Positions 16,841 to 24,651 of a stretch of 64,000 nucleotides of DNA are shown here, one piece after another (positions within the stretch are counted from its first letter, which is position 1; every line of letters starts with the position of its first letter). The position numbers and the translations under genes were made by a program. Under the pieces are notes generated by a model. The model was not told the DNA's origin, did not search any database, and was given only the letters and a program-made list of their open reading frames with translations. Source of the DNA: an uncultured Atopobium sp. (GTDB lineage Bacteria > Actinomycetota > Coriobacteriia > Coriobacteriales > Atopobiaceae); contig CALIAD010000047.1 in NCBI GenBank assembly GCA_938041635.1, forward strand, positions 1 through 64,000, given 5' to 3'.

Positions 16841-17656
16841 ATGACACCTATCACAATACTGCTTGTCGTAATTGTTGCTCTTCTCGCTGGCATGGAAGGT
16901 ATTCTTGACCAGTGGGAGTTCCACCAGCCCCTGGTTGCTTGCTCACTGATTGGCCTTGTGACTGGTCACCCTGCTGAGGGAATTATCCTCGGCGGTTCTC
17001 TTCAGATGATTGCTCTTGGTTGGGCAAACATCGGAGCTGCAGTTGCACCAGACGCAGCTTTGGCATCTGTTGCATCCGCAATTATTATGGTTTTGGCACT
17101 GAATGGTGGAGATACTGACACCACCGCTGCTATTAACACCTCTATTGCACTTGCAATTCCTCTGTCAGTAGCAGGCCTGTTCCTTACCATGATTGCTCGT
17201 ACTATTGCAACTGGTATTGTCCATGCTATGGATGCAGCTGCCGAGAAGGGCGATTTTGCTGCAATCGAGCGTTGGCACATTGTAGCTATCCTCATGCAGG
17301 GCGCACGTATTGCTGTTCCTGCAGCTGCTCTTTGCTTCATTGATCCAGCTATTGTCACTGACGCTCTGAACGCAATGCCTAAGTGGCTCACTGGTGGTAT
17401 GGCAGTTGGCGGCGGCATGGTTGCTGCTGTTGGTTACGCAATGGTCATTAACATGATGGCTACTCGTGAGGTTTGGCCGTTCTTTGCACTGGGCTTTGTC
17501 TTTGCTGCTATTAACCAGCTCACTCTTATTGCTCTTGGTGTTATTGGTGTTTGCCTTGCTATTCTCTACATTGGTCTTAAAGACCTTGCTAAGCAGGGTG
17601 GCGGCGCAGGTGGCGGATCTGGTGATCCGCTCGGCGATATTATTGACAACTACTAA
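16841..17656 (+). CDS. PTS mannose-family EIIC membrane component
   Basis: A 271-residue ManY-type channel subunit with the family signature LVTGHPAEGIILGGSLQM near residues 39-56 and multiple helices. It forms the sugar-translocating unit with EIID. The C-terminus is a flexible Gly-rich tail. A strong GAAGGAGG precedes the ATG by five bases, identical to the site before the EIIAB gene, so both are translated at high level. Sugar specificity (mannose, glucose, fructose or sorbose) cannot be decided from sequence. Confidence 0.93.
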   Translation: MTPITILLVVIVALLAGMEGILDQWEFHQPLVACSLIGLVTGHPAEGIILGGSLQMIALGWANIGAAVAPDAALASVASAIIMVLALNGGDTDTTAAINTSIALAIPLSVAGLFLTMIARTIATGIVHAMDAAAEKGDFAAIERWHIVAILMQGARIAVPAAALCFIDPAIVTDALNAMPKWLTGGMAVGGGMVAAVGYAMVINMMATREVWPFFALGFVFAAINQLTLIALGVIGVCLAILYIGLKDLAKQGGGAGGGSGDPLGDIIDNY

Positions 17657-17677
17657 TTCTGAAGGAGCGTGAAACTA

Positions 17678-18595
17678 ATGGAGAATAAGATTCAGCTTTC
17701 TAAGAAAGACCGCATGTCTGTTGCTCTTCGTCATCAGTTCCTTCAGGGTTCTTGGAACTACGAGCGTATGCAGAACGGTGGTTGGGCATTCTCAATGATT
17801 CCAGCCATCAAAAAGCTTTATCCAAAAAAAGAAGATCAGGTAGCAGCTCTTAAGCGCCACCTTGAGTTCTACAACACTCACCCTTATGTTTCTGCACCAG
17901 TCATGGGCGTTACCCTTGCACTGGAGGAGGGACGTGCTAACGGTGAGCCTATTGACGACGTTGCAATTCAGGGCGTCAAGGTAGGCATGATGGGTCCTCT
18001 AGCTGGTGTTGGTGACCCAGTCTTCTGGTTTACCGTCCGTCCAATTCTTGGAGCACTCGGCGCATCTATTGCCGCTGGTGGTTCTGCACTTGGCCCTATT
18101 CTCTTCTTTGTTCTGTGGAACGTCATCCGCCTTTCCTTCCTGTGGTACACCCAGGAGTTTGGCTACAAGGCAGGCGCTTCAATTTCTTCCGATCTTTCTG
18201 GCGGCATGCTGGGCAAGATTACCGAGGGTGCTTCTATTCTTGGTATGTTTATCATTGGTGCCCTGGTACAGCGCTGGGTTTCAATTTCATTTACCCCAGT
18301 TGTTTCTACCATTCCTCAGCAGGCAGGCGCCTACATTGATTGGACAAGCATTCCTTCAGGAGTAGAGGGAATGCACCAGGCATTAAAGCTTTACGCTGCA
18401 CTTGGACCAAACGGCCTTGACCCAGTCAAGGTAACCACACTGCAGTCCAACCTTGACTCGCTTGTTCCTGGACTGGCAGCTGTTGGTCTGACACTGCTTT
18501 GCTGCTCACTACTTAAGAAGAAGGTCTCTCCAATTGCTATCATCCTGGCTCTCTTTGCCGTTGGTATTATTGGTCGACTCCTTGGCTTTATGTAA
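17678..18595 (+). CDS. PTS mannose-family EIID membrane component
   Basis: A 305-residue ManZ-type subunit with the N-terminal motif QGSWNYERMQNGGWAFSMIP near residues 26-45 and the conserved GPLAGVGDPVFWFTVRPI segment, followed by C-terminal membrane helices. GAAGGAG at 17661-17667 is too close to the GTG at 17669 and well spaced for the ATG at 17678, so the latter is chosen. It is followed after 40 bases by a terminator and then the DUF956 gene. Confidence 0.93.
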   Translation: MENKIQLSKKDRMSVALRHQFLQGSWNYERMQNGGWAFSMIPAIKKLYPKKEDQVAALKRHLEFYNTHPYVSAPVMGVTLALEEGRANGEPIDDVAIQGVKVGMMGPLAGVGDPVFWFTVRPILGALGASIAAGGSALGPILFFVLWNVIRLSFLWYTQEFGYKAGASISSDLSGGMLGKITEGASILGMFIIGALVQRWVSISFTPVVSTIPQQAGAYIDWTSIPSGVEGMHQALKLYAALGPNGLDPVKVTTLQSNLDSLVPGLAAVGLTLLCCSLLKKKVSPIAIILALFAVGIIGRLLGFM

Positions 18596-18623
18596 TGAGT
18601 AAGAGTACGCATTAGTACTCAAC

Positions 18624-18653
18624 TTCGCACGAATATGGGTCGCGCTCTATAAT
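18624..18653 (+). promoter_or_regulatory. Promoter-like element inside the terminator before the DUF956 gene
   Basis: A perfect TATAAT at 18648-18653 lies in the loop of the terminator hairpin, 18 bases after TTCGCA (18624-18629). Transcription from it would start within or just after the right arm and drive only the DUF956 gene. Confidence 0.45.
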
Positions 18654-18670
18654 GGGTGCGACCCATTTTT
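18635..18670 (+). terminator. Terminator between the EIID and DUF956 genes
   Basis: ATGGGTCGC (18635-18643) pairs perfectly with GCGACCCAT (18658-18666), followed by five T residues including the last stem base. The 14-base loop contains TATAAT. Read-through would allow lower expression of the downstream gene. Confidence 0.8.
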
Positions 18671-18681
18671 GAAAGGATTGT

Positions 18682-19089
18682 ATGGCTCAGTCTCAAAACA
18701 GTACGGTCGATTTCACCGCAAAGGCAACGTCATTCCACGGGCTAGCTACGTATGGCGATATTCTTATTGGTAATAAGGCCTTTGAGTTCTACAACCAAAA
18801 AAATCCTGAAGATTACATCCAGATTCCCTGGGATCAGATAGATCATGTGGCCGCCTCAGTTATGGGACGTACCAAAAGCATTTCTCGCTTTGCTATTTTT
18901 ACTAAAAGCAATGGTAACTACTCGTTTTCTACGCGAGACAATAAAGCAACACTGAGGGCAATTCGCGCCTATATAGGGGAGGAGAAACTCGTGCGTTCTC
19001 CAAACTTCTGGTTTGTCTTTAAGCACGGACTTATGGCAATTCCACAGCTTCCTCGCCTTATTAAAGAGAGTTTTATTAAAAAGAAGTAA
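18682..19089 (+). CDS. DUF956 (ManO-like) protein of mannose-PTS operons
   Basis: A 135-residue soluble protein matching the DUF956 family, whose genes normally end man-type PTS operons. Typical features are the start MAQSQNSTVDF, the segment YGDILIGNKAFEFYN and IQIPWDQIDHVAASVMG. A regulatory role on the man PTS has been proposed for the family, but the mechanism is not known to me. AAAGGA precedes the ATG. It is separated from the EIID gene by a terminator carrying an embedded -10 element, so its expression may be uncoupled from the transporter. Confidence 0.85.
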   Translation: MAQSQNSTVDFTAKATSFHGLATYGDILIGNKAFEFYNQKNPEDYIQIPWDQIDHVAASVMGRTKSISRFAIFTKSNGNYSFSTRDNKATLRAIRAYIGEEKLVRSPNFWFVFKHGLMAIPQLPRLIKESFIKKK

Positions 19090-19225
19090 GCAAATTTTGC
19101 ATTTTCACAAGAGCCGCCAGCACGGAAGGCGTGAAACTGATAAAATCCAACATGCATATACGTGTCGCGGGTAGTTTGAAAATTCACGTTCTTCTCGCGA
19201 CTTTATCGAGTGAAAAGAGTTAGAC

Positions 19226-19789
19226 GTGGCAACTATCAGCACCGCAGATTTCAAGAACGGCCTTGGCCTTAAGATTAACGATAAGTACTACACCATCGTT
19301 GAGTTCCAGCACGTAAAGCCAGGTAAGGGCGGCGCTTTTGTCCGCTATAAGATTCGTGACCTTCGCTCTGGCCGCGTTATTGATCAGACCTGCAACGCTG
19401 GTACCAAGTTTGAGAACGTTCTTCTGCTCACCAAAGAGATGCAGTACCTCTACAACGACGGTGAGTCCTTCTACTTCATGGACAATGAGACTTACGATCA
19501 GGTAGCTGTTCCAGCTGATTTTATTGGCGAGAAGAGCGTCTGGTTCAAAGAGAACGATAATGCACAGCTTCTCTATGCAGACACTGAGCTTCTTGGTGTT
19601 GAACCTCCAATGTTCATTGAGGCAGAGATTACTGAGACTGACCCAGGCTTCAAGGGAGACACCGTTCAGGGCGGTACCAAGCCAGCAACTATTGAGACTG
19701 GCGCAACACTTCAGGTTCCAATGTATCTGAACCAGGGTGAGCGCATTAAGGTTGACACCCGCGACGGCAAGTTTGTTTCTCGCGTTTAA
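19226..19789 (+). CDS. efp: Translation elongation factor P
   Basis: A 187-residue three-domain EF-P that relieves ribosome stalling at polyproline. The loop with the modifiable position reads KPGKGGAF near residues 32-39, so the tip residue is lysine. The C-terminal signature TGATLQVPMYLNQGERIKVDT is complete. It starts with GTG and has only a weak AAGAG site, but the N-terminus MATISTADFKNGL is canonical. No EpmA/EpmB or YmfI gene is in the window. A terminator follows. Confidence 0.95.
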   Translation: MATISTADFKNGLGLKINDKYYTIVEFQHVKPGKGGAFVRYKIRDLRSGRVIDQTCNAGTKFENVLLLTKEMQYLYNDGESFYFMDNETYDQVAVPADFIGEKSVWFKENDNAQLLYADTELLGVEPPMFIEAEITETDPGFKGDTVQGGTKPATIETGATLQVPMYLNQGERIKVDTRDGKFVSRV

Positions 19790-19840
19790 CGCATACGCTT
19801 TGGGTATATAAACGCCCAACAGGTATTGAGTAATTATTTC

Positions 19841-19860
19841 AAAGACAGTTTGTCTTTTTT
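19841..19860 (+). terminator. Terminator between efp and the Asp23 gene
   Basis: AAAGACA (19841-19847) pairs with TGTCTTT (19851-19857) across a three-base loop and runs into a T tract ending at 19860. The AGGGGG ribosome site of the next gene starts at the very next base, so the U tract and the ribosome site are adjacent. Confidence 0.75.
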
Positions 19861-19871
19861 AGGGGGTAGAC

Positions 19872-20237
19872 ATGGCTGAAACAGAGCTTCGTATAGCAGG
19901 CATCGGCATCTCAAAAGATGTAATTTCAACGGTTGTCTCCGGCGCAGCTGGAAGTGTTGAAGGTGTTGCCTCCGTTGGCGGAAACGATACACTGGCATCC
20001 AACCTTATTAACGTCTTTACCAGCAGAAGCCTTGCACCAGAGAAGGCTGTTGAGGCAGGCGTAGAGAACGGTCAGCTCCATCTTGGAGTTCACCTTACCG
20101 TTTTCTATGGCTATCCTTTCACAAAGCTTGCTTCTGAGGTAAGACTTGCTGTTGCAACTGCTGTAAATGAGCAGATTGGCGTCAGTATCGCTTCCGTTGA
20201 TGTTTACATTGACAGCCTTGTTTTTCCTAAGGAGTAG
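19872..20237 (+). CDS. Asp23/Gls24 family envelope stress protein
   Basis: A 121-residue Asp23/Gls24 protein with the family ELRIAGIGISKDVISTVVSGAAGSVEGV start, a central VHLTVFYGYPFTKLASEVRLAV strand-helix and the VDVYIDSLVF end. Members are abundant, often membrane-tethered and linked to cell envelope stress. In many Gram-positives the gene lies between efp and nusB, as here. AGGGGG precedes the ATG, and the nusB start follows two bases after the stop. Confidence 0.88.
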   Translation: MAETELRIAGIGISKDVISTVVSGAAGSVEGVASVGGNDTLASNLINVFTSRSLAPEKAVEAGVENGQLHLGVHLTVFYGYPFTKLASEVRLAVATAVNEQIGVSIASVDVYIDSLVFPKE

Positions 20238-20239
20238 GC

Positions 20240-20743
20240 TTGAGCGTTAAGTTTTTTGGACGTACCCGCGCCCGTAGCCAAGCACTACAGCTTTTGTTCC
20301 AGGCTGAAGCCACTAATCGCAGCGTTCTTGAGGTCCTCGACGGAGACTACACGCTCTCCGAGGGACCTCTTGACGAGTATGCACAGTCACTGGCAGTAGG
20401 AGCAGATGGTATCAGAGATGATCTTGATGACATCATTGCTGCTTACTCAAAGGACTGGGCAATTGATCGCATGCCTTCTGTTGACCGCAATCTTCTAAGA
20501 ATTTCTCTCTACGAGATTCTGGAGGTTCCAGAGGTTGACGTTGCTGTTGCTATTAATGAGGTAGTTGACCTTGCTCGCGCTTACTGCGGCGATGATTCTC
20601 CTCGCTTTATTAACGGCGTTCTTGGTCGTATTGTTGATGACATTGAGGCTGGAGAAGACATTTATTCTCTGTGCCATAAGCAGTCTGCTGAGCAAGACGT
20701 TTCTGAAGAAGAGCCAGAGAGCTCTGTGGAAGATGCAGAGTAG
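20240..20743 (+). CDS. nusB: Transcription antitermination factor NusB
   Basis: A 167-residue all-helical NusB (RNA-binding TRARSQALQLLFQAEATNR near residues 8-26; SVDRNLLRISLYEIL; VAINEVVDLARAYCGDDSPRFINGVLG). It binds boxA RNA with NusE during rRNA transcription. The start is TTG at 20240 with AAGGAG seven bases upstream, overlapping the previous stop region. The last ~20 residues are an acidic tail (EEEPESSVEDAE) beyond the usual fold. Confidence 0.92.
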   Translation: MSVKFFGRTRARSQALQLLFQAEATNRSVLEVLDGDYTLSEGPLDEYAQSLAVGADGIRDDLDDIIAAYSKDWAIDRMPSVDRNLLRISLYEILEVPEVDVAVAINEVVDLARAYCGDDSPRFINGVLGRIVDDIEAGEDIYSLCHKQSAEQDVSEEEPESSVEDAE

Positions 20744-20745
20744 TC

Positions 20746-21093
20746 ATGGCAAAAATCGATACTTCTGAATATCAGAGCTTTGACCAGATAACCGCAAGAC
20801 TTGATTCAATTGTTGATCAAGTTCGCGATAAAAACGTCTCGCTGGAGCATTCTCTTGACCTCTTTGATGAGGCTATTGCTCTAGGCTCAAAGGCTGTCAA
20901 CATGGTTGACACCACAGAGTTTACGCCAGAAGAGGAAGAGCGTCTGATTCAGGCTCAGGCAGCAGGGGACGCAGCTGACGCAAGCGGCACAGCGGCTGCC
21001 ACTGATGAACAAGCTTCTTCTGAGCAGGTTGAGGTTTCAGCTGCAGATGAAACGTCGTCTGATGACGCGGTTTCAGAAAGCGATGAGCACTAG
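20746..21093 (+). CDS. xseB: Exodeoxyribonuclease VII small subunit with acidic tail
   Basis: The first ~65 residues match XseB (SFDQITARLDSIVDQVRDKN, SLEHSLDLFDEAIALG). The remaining ~50 residues are an acidic, Ala/Ser/Glu/Asp-rich extension without a known fold, so the 115-residue protein is longer than the usual ~75. XseB helices wrap the large subunit XseA. The xseA gene, often placed between nusB and xseB, is absent here and must lie elsewhere if the enzyme is functional. The stop overlaps the tlyA GTG (TAGTG). Confidence 0.85.
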   Translation: MAKIDTSEYQSFDQITARLDSIVDQVRDKNVSLEHSLDLFDEAIALGSKAVNMVDTTEFTPEEEERLIQAQAAGDAADASGTAAATDEQASSEQVEVSAADETSSDDAVSESDEH

Positions 21094-21899
21094 TGGCTCA
21101 ACGCATTTCTCGCCAAAGGCTCGACAAAGAGCTAGTTAGGCAAGGATTTTTCAAGGACACTCAAGCTGCATTACGTGCAATTCTTGCGGGTGATGTTTCT
21201 ACGCGCGACAGAAGATTAACTTCAGCAGGAGAGCTTGTTCCTGAGGGATTGTTTCTACACGTAAAAGGTGCTATTCCATACGTGAGCCGAGGCGGACTTA
21301 AGCTCGAGCGTGCCTTTGAAGTTTTTGATTTTACGGTTCAACATAAAAAATGTTTAGATATTGGCTGTTCAACTGGTGGTTTTACCGATTGTCTGCTTCA
21401 AAATGGAGCTGCTTCGGTTACCTCGGTTGATGTTGGCTATGCGCAGTTTGATTGGTCGCTCAGAAACGACAGCAGGGTTGAACTGCTCGAACGTACAAAT
21501 ATTACGTCCCTGCCAGAAATGGGCTACTCGCACGTTTTTGATGTTGCTGTGTGTGACGTATCGTTTACGTCAATCTTGTCAATTCTTCCTTCTGTTTTAG
21601 ATGTTCTAGCTCCTGAAGGAGCCTTTGTTACGCTGGTCAAACCGCAGTTTGAAGCTAAGAGGGAAGAAGTGGGTGAGGGCGGTATTGTGACTGATGCCTC
21701 CGTGCGTCTGCAAACGCTGCAAAAGGTTTCCGATGCGTTTAAGGAAGCTCATATGGGTCCTTTGGGCGCGTGTGAAAGTCCTATTCACGGTGCTAAGGGT
21801 AACGTGGAATATTTACTGTTTGGACAGCTTGAGGCAGGTTCGCATGATTTGGATCTTGCTTCAGTGGTATCGAGTCATTCTGTAGAAATAGTGAAATAG
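21093..21899 (+). CDS. tlyA: TlyA-family rRNA 2'-O-ribose methyltransferase
   Basis: A 268-residue protein with an N-terminal S4 RNA-binding domain (QRLDKELVRQGFFKDTQAAL, residues about 8-65) and an FtsJ/RrmJ-like methyltransferase domain (CLDIGCSTGGFTDCLLQNGA; VDVGYAQF; CDVSFTSI; LVKPQFEA). TlyA methylates 16S and 23S rRNA cytidines in mycobacteria, which sets capreomycin sensitivity; TlyA type cannot be fixed here. It starts with GTG overlapping the xseB stop. A LexA-type box begins three bases before its stop codon ends. Confidence 0.9.
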   Translation: MAQRISRQRLDKELVRQGFFKDTQAALRAILAGDVSTRDRRLTSAGELVPEGLFLHVKGAIPYVSRGGLKLERAFEVFDFTVQHKKCLDIGCSTGGFTDCLLQNGAASVTSVDVGYAQFDWSLRNDSRVELLERTNITSLPEMGYSHVFDVAVCDVSFTSILSILPSVLDVLAPEGAFVTLVKPQFEAKREEVGEGGIVTDASVRLQTLQKVSDAFKEAHMGPLGACESPIHGAKGNVEYLLFGQLEAGSHDLDLASVVSSHSVEIVK

Positions 21900-21912
21900 A
21901 ACGAATGTTCTA
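21897..21912. promoter_or_regulatory. LexA-type SOS box upstream of nadK-recN
   Basis: TAGAACGAATGTTCTA is a perfect palindrome with a four-base centre and holds the Gram-positive LexA core GAAC-N4-GTTC. It overlaps the tlyA stop and lies about 105 bases before nadK, whose partner recN is a classic SOS gene. A second site with the same TAGAAC-N4-GTTC core lies at 48778. Confidence 0.65.
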
Positions 21913-22016
21913 TTTTGTAGTATTGTTTATAGTTTTTTAGGTATACTAAGTACATCGAATCAGACGCTTTAACTGTTTCAGTTGTGCAATCAAGCAAAAT
22001 CGGGAGAGTGGTTTGC

Positions 22017-22874
22017 GTGAAGGTACTTCTTGTTCCAAATTTTTCAAGAGAAGTTGCTGTTTCTGGTGCACGTGAACTTGAAGAATGGCTTTTTGAGCAG
22101 GGATGTGATGTCCAGTGGGCACACGATAAAAAGCTGTTCCCGGATAAAGTTGTAGATTGTTCTGATTGCCAGCTTGTTATTTCTCTTGGTGGAGACGGAA
22201 CGCTTCTGAGGGCCGCCAAAATTGTTGAGTATTCAGAAATTCCAATTTTGGGCATCTCTTATGGTCACCTTGGCTTTTTAACCAGTGCAACTCCTCATCA
22301 AATGATTGAGATGGTAGCTGATGCTCTTGCTGGAGAGCTCCACGTATCTAGAAGAGCAACACTTGCAATAGAAACAGAGTATGAGCTTCCATCTGGAGAA
22401 ACTTACGTCGAGAAGACCTTCTCGCTCAATGATTTTGCAGTTTCCAGAGGTGGAGCAGGCGATATGGTTGAGTTTACAGTTTCTGTATCAGGCAACCATA
22501 TTGATAAGCTTCGCGGTGATGGTTTTGTTGTTAGTACAGCAACTGGATCCACCGGCTATGCTCTTGCTGCTGGTGGCCCTATTGTTACACCAGAGTTCTC
22601 GGGAATGGTTTGCGTGCCAATCGCACCACATACTATTTTGGCTCGTGCATTCCTTACCTCTCCTTCTGATGTGGTTGAAATTACCATGTCAAAAGATAGG
22701 CCGGCGACATGTCACTTCTTCTCTGATGGGCAAAACATTAAGCATCCAGAAGAGGGTGTGGCTACCAAAGCTCGTATTAGCCGTGGACCAGGAGATATCA
22801 TTCTGCTTGATAGAAGTGCTGATAGTTTCTATCGTTCAGTTTCTCGTGTATTTTACGGTAAAACTGGTCAGTAA
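22017..22874 (+). CDS. nadK: NAD kinase
   Basis: A 285-residue NAD kinase that makes NADP. The signature GGDGTLLRAAK is near residue 61, the substrate loop LNDFAVSRG near 136, and the DGFVVSTATGSTGYALAAGGP segment near 168. GGGAGAG lies eight to nine bases before the GTG at 22017, giving MKVLLVPNF, the family N-terminus; the GTG at 21984 lacks a site. recN follows after 11 bases. The coding sequence contains an inverted pair of the TTCTCG word at 22409-22424. Confidence 0.93.
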   Translation: MKVLLVPNFSREVAVSGARELEEWLFEQGCDVQWAHDKKLFPDKVVDCSDCQLVISLGGDGTLLRAAKIVEYSEIPILGISYGHLGFLTSATPHQMIEMVADALAGELHVSRRATLAIETEYELPSGETYVEKTFSLNDFAVSRGGAGDMVEFTVSVSGNHIDKLRGDGFVVSTATGSTGYALAAGGPIVTPEFSGMVCVPIAPHTILARAFLTSPSDVVEITMSKDRPATCHFFSDGQNIKHPEEGVATKARISRGPGDIILLDRSADSFYRSVSRVFYGKTGQ

Positions 22875-22885
22875 GCAGGTCATAT

Positions 22886-24517
22886 ATGCTTGATGAACTT
22901 CGCGTGCAAAATGTTGCACTTATTGAAGACGCTTCTCTTGCACCCGCCTCAGGTTTAACTGTTTTAACAGGAGAGACAGGTGCTGGTAAAACCGCTCTTT
23001 TATCTTCCATTAAGCTCTTAGTAGGAGAGCGTGCGGATGCTTCTGCAGTAAGAGAAGGAACAGACGCTCTTAGGGTTGAGGCACGCTTTTTTACCTCGCC
23101 AGAAGATCAAGAGGGAATTGTAGTCTCTAGAAAAGTCTCTGCTGATGGCAGAGGCAGAGTAGAGATTGATGGCCACATGGCATCAGTTAAAGAACTGGCC
23201 GGAGGTATTGGAACATCAATTGATCTGTGTGGTCAGCATGAGCATCAAAGGCTGCTTGACGTAAAGAACCATGTCAGCATGTTGGACGCATGGATTGGAT
23301 CAGATATTCAATCTTGTCAGACAGAGTATGTAGACGCTCTTCATGCTTACCATGCTGCAGTCGCTGAACTTCAACGAGTTATTGAAGTAAGCCAGTCTAG
23401 CAATGCAAAGATTGATGAAGCGGCATTTCTTGTTCAAAGAATTGATGAGGTCTCTCCTAAAGAAGGGGAGTTAGAAGACCTAGAAGAGCAACTTCCTCGG
23501 TTTGAACACGCAGAGGCTCTCCTTCAAGCTGCAGGAGGAACACATGAGTTGCTCTCAGGAGATGAGGGCGTTATTGATTCTCTCTCTGATGCAGTTCAGA
23601 TGCTTCAAAGTGCTGCAACGTTTGATGCTACGCTAGGTAATTATGCAGAGTCTCTTTCAAGCGCACTTATAGAGATTGAGGATGTTTCTTCAGAGCTCAG
23701 AAGCTATGTTGGATCTCTCGATTTTGATGAAGAAGCACTTGAAGAGATGCAAAGTCGTATGGCTCGTCTTCAGGGTCTTATGAGAACGTATGGCCCTGGT
23801 ATGAAAGATGTATTTAAGAAATACCAGGTAGCTCAAAACCTTCTTGAGGTTACAAGAGACACAGAAAAGCTTGTCCGTGAGGCACAGGCAGAAGTAGATA
23901 AAGCAAAAGAAACTCTTACCGTAAAGGCTCAGGCACTTAAAAAGGTTCGTGTTGCTGCAGCTCCAAAACTTTGTGATGCTGTTACTAAGCAAATGAGTCA
24001 TCTGCAGATGGGTTCAGCTCAGATTGAATTGAACTTTGAAGATCTTCCTTTTGAGCAGTGGAATAAAGTTGGTTCTACAAAGATTGAGCTTATGTACAAG
24101 CCTTCAGCTCAGATGACTGCTCGTCCGCTTAGAAAAATTGCCTCTGGTGGTGAGGTTTCTCGCGTCATGCTTGCATGCAAAGTGGTTCTAGGAGAGTCTG
24201 ACGTCTGCGATACGCTTGTATTTGATGAGGTTGACGCTGGTGTTGGTGGAGCTACTGCCGTTGCTCTTGCAGAGGTTTTAGCGCAGCTTGCTAAAACACA
24301 TCAGGTGATTGTGGTAACTCACTTGCCACAGGTTGCTGTTATGGCCTCTAAACAGTATGTAGTCTCAAAGACAGAAGAACATAACGCGCTCCCTATAACT
24401 TCTCTTACAGAGGTTTCTGGTACTCAGAGAGAAGAAGAGATTGCACGCATGCTTTCAGGCTCTATAACTGAGGCTTCTTTGGCTCACGCGCATGAGTTGC
24501 TGTCAGAAGCCCGCTAG
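22886..24517 (+). CDS. recN: DNA repair protein RecN
   Basis: A 543-residue SMC-like ATPase acting in double-strand break repair. Walker A GETGAGKTALL is near residues 29-39, a coiled-coil region spans roughly 150-370, the ABC signature ASGGEVSRVMLA is near 425, and Walker B LVFDEVDAGVGG follows, then the H-loop VVTHLPQVA. The ATG at 22886 has AGGT upstream and lies 11 bases after nadK. An upstream LexA-type box fits SOS induction of the nadK-recN pair. Confidence 0.95.
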   Translation: MLDELRVQNVALIEDASLAPASGLTVLTGETGAGKTALLSSIKLLVGERADASAVREGTDALRVEARFFTSPEDQEGIVVSRKVSADGRGRVEIDGHMASVKELAGGIGTSIDLCGQHEHQRLLDVKNHVSMLDAWIGSDIQSCQTEYVDALHAYHAAVAELQRVIEVSQSSNAKIDEAAFLVQRIDEVSPKEGELEDLEEQLPRFEHAEALLQAAGGTHELLSGDEGVIDSLSDAVQMLQSAATFDATLGNYAESLSSALIEIEDVSSELRSYVGSLDFDEEALEEMQSRMARLQGLMRTYGPGMKDVFKKYQVAQNLLEVTRDTEKLVREAQAEVDKAKETLTVKAQALKKVRVAAAPKLCDAVTKQMSHLQMGSAQIELNFEDLPFEQWNKVGSTKIELMYKPSAQMTARPLRKIASGGEVSRVMLACKVVLGESDVCDTLVFDEVDAGVGGATAVALAEVLAQLAKTHQVIVVTHLPQVAVMASKQYVVSKTEEHNALPITSLTEVSGTQREEEIARMLSGSITEASLAHAHELLSEAR

Positions 24518-24607
24518 ATTTTTCAGAACTATATGGACATAACAATGTATTTGTTTGGAGATTAAATTTCTCGGCACTATGGGCCTTAAAGCGGAATAAT
24601 ATAAAGA

Positions 24608-24645
24608 CCCGTAGAAATGTAATTGGCTAATCTTACCTACGGGAG
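24608..24645 (+). promoter_or_regulatory. Hairpin sequestering the pyrG ribosome binding site
   Basis: CCCGTAG (24608-24614) and GTAA (24619-24622) pair with the continuous strand TTACCTACGGG (24633-24643), with a four-base bulge and a ten-base loop. The right arm contains GGG of the pyrG ribosome site GGGAG (24641-24645). AT-rich -10-like hexamers (TAATAT at 24597-24602, TATAAA at 24600-24605) would place the transcription start in or next to CCCG, so start-site choice could decide whether the full stem forms. Confidence 0.6.
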
Positions 24646-24651
24646 TAATCC

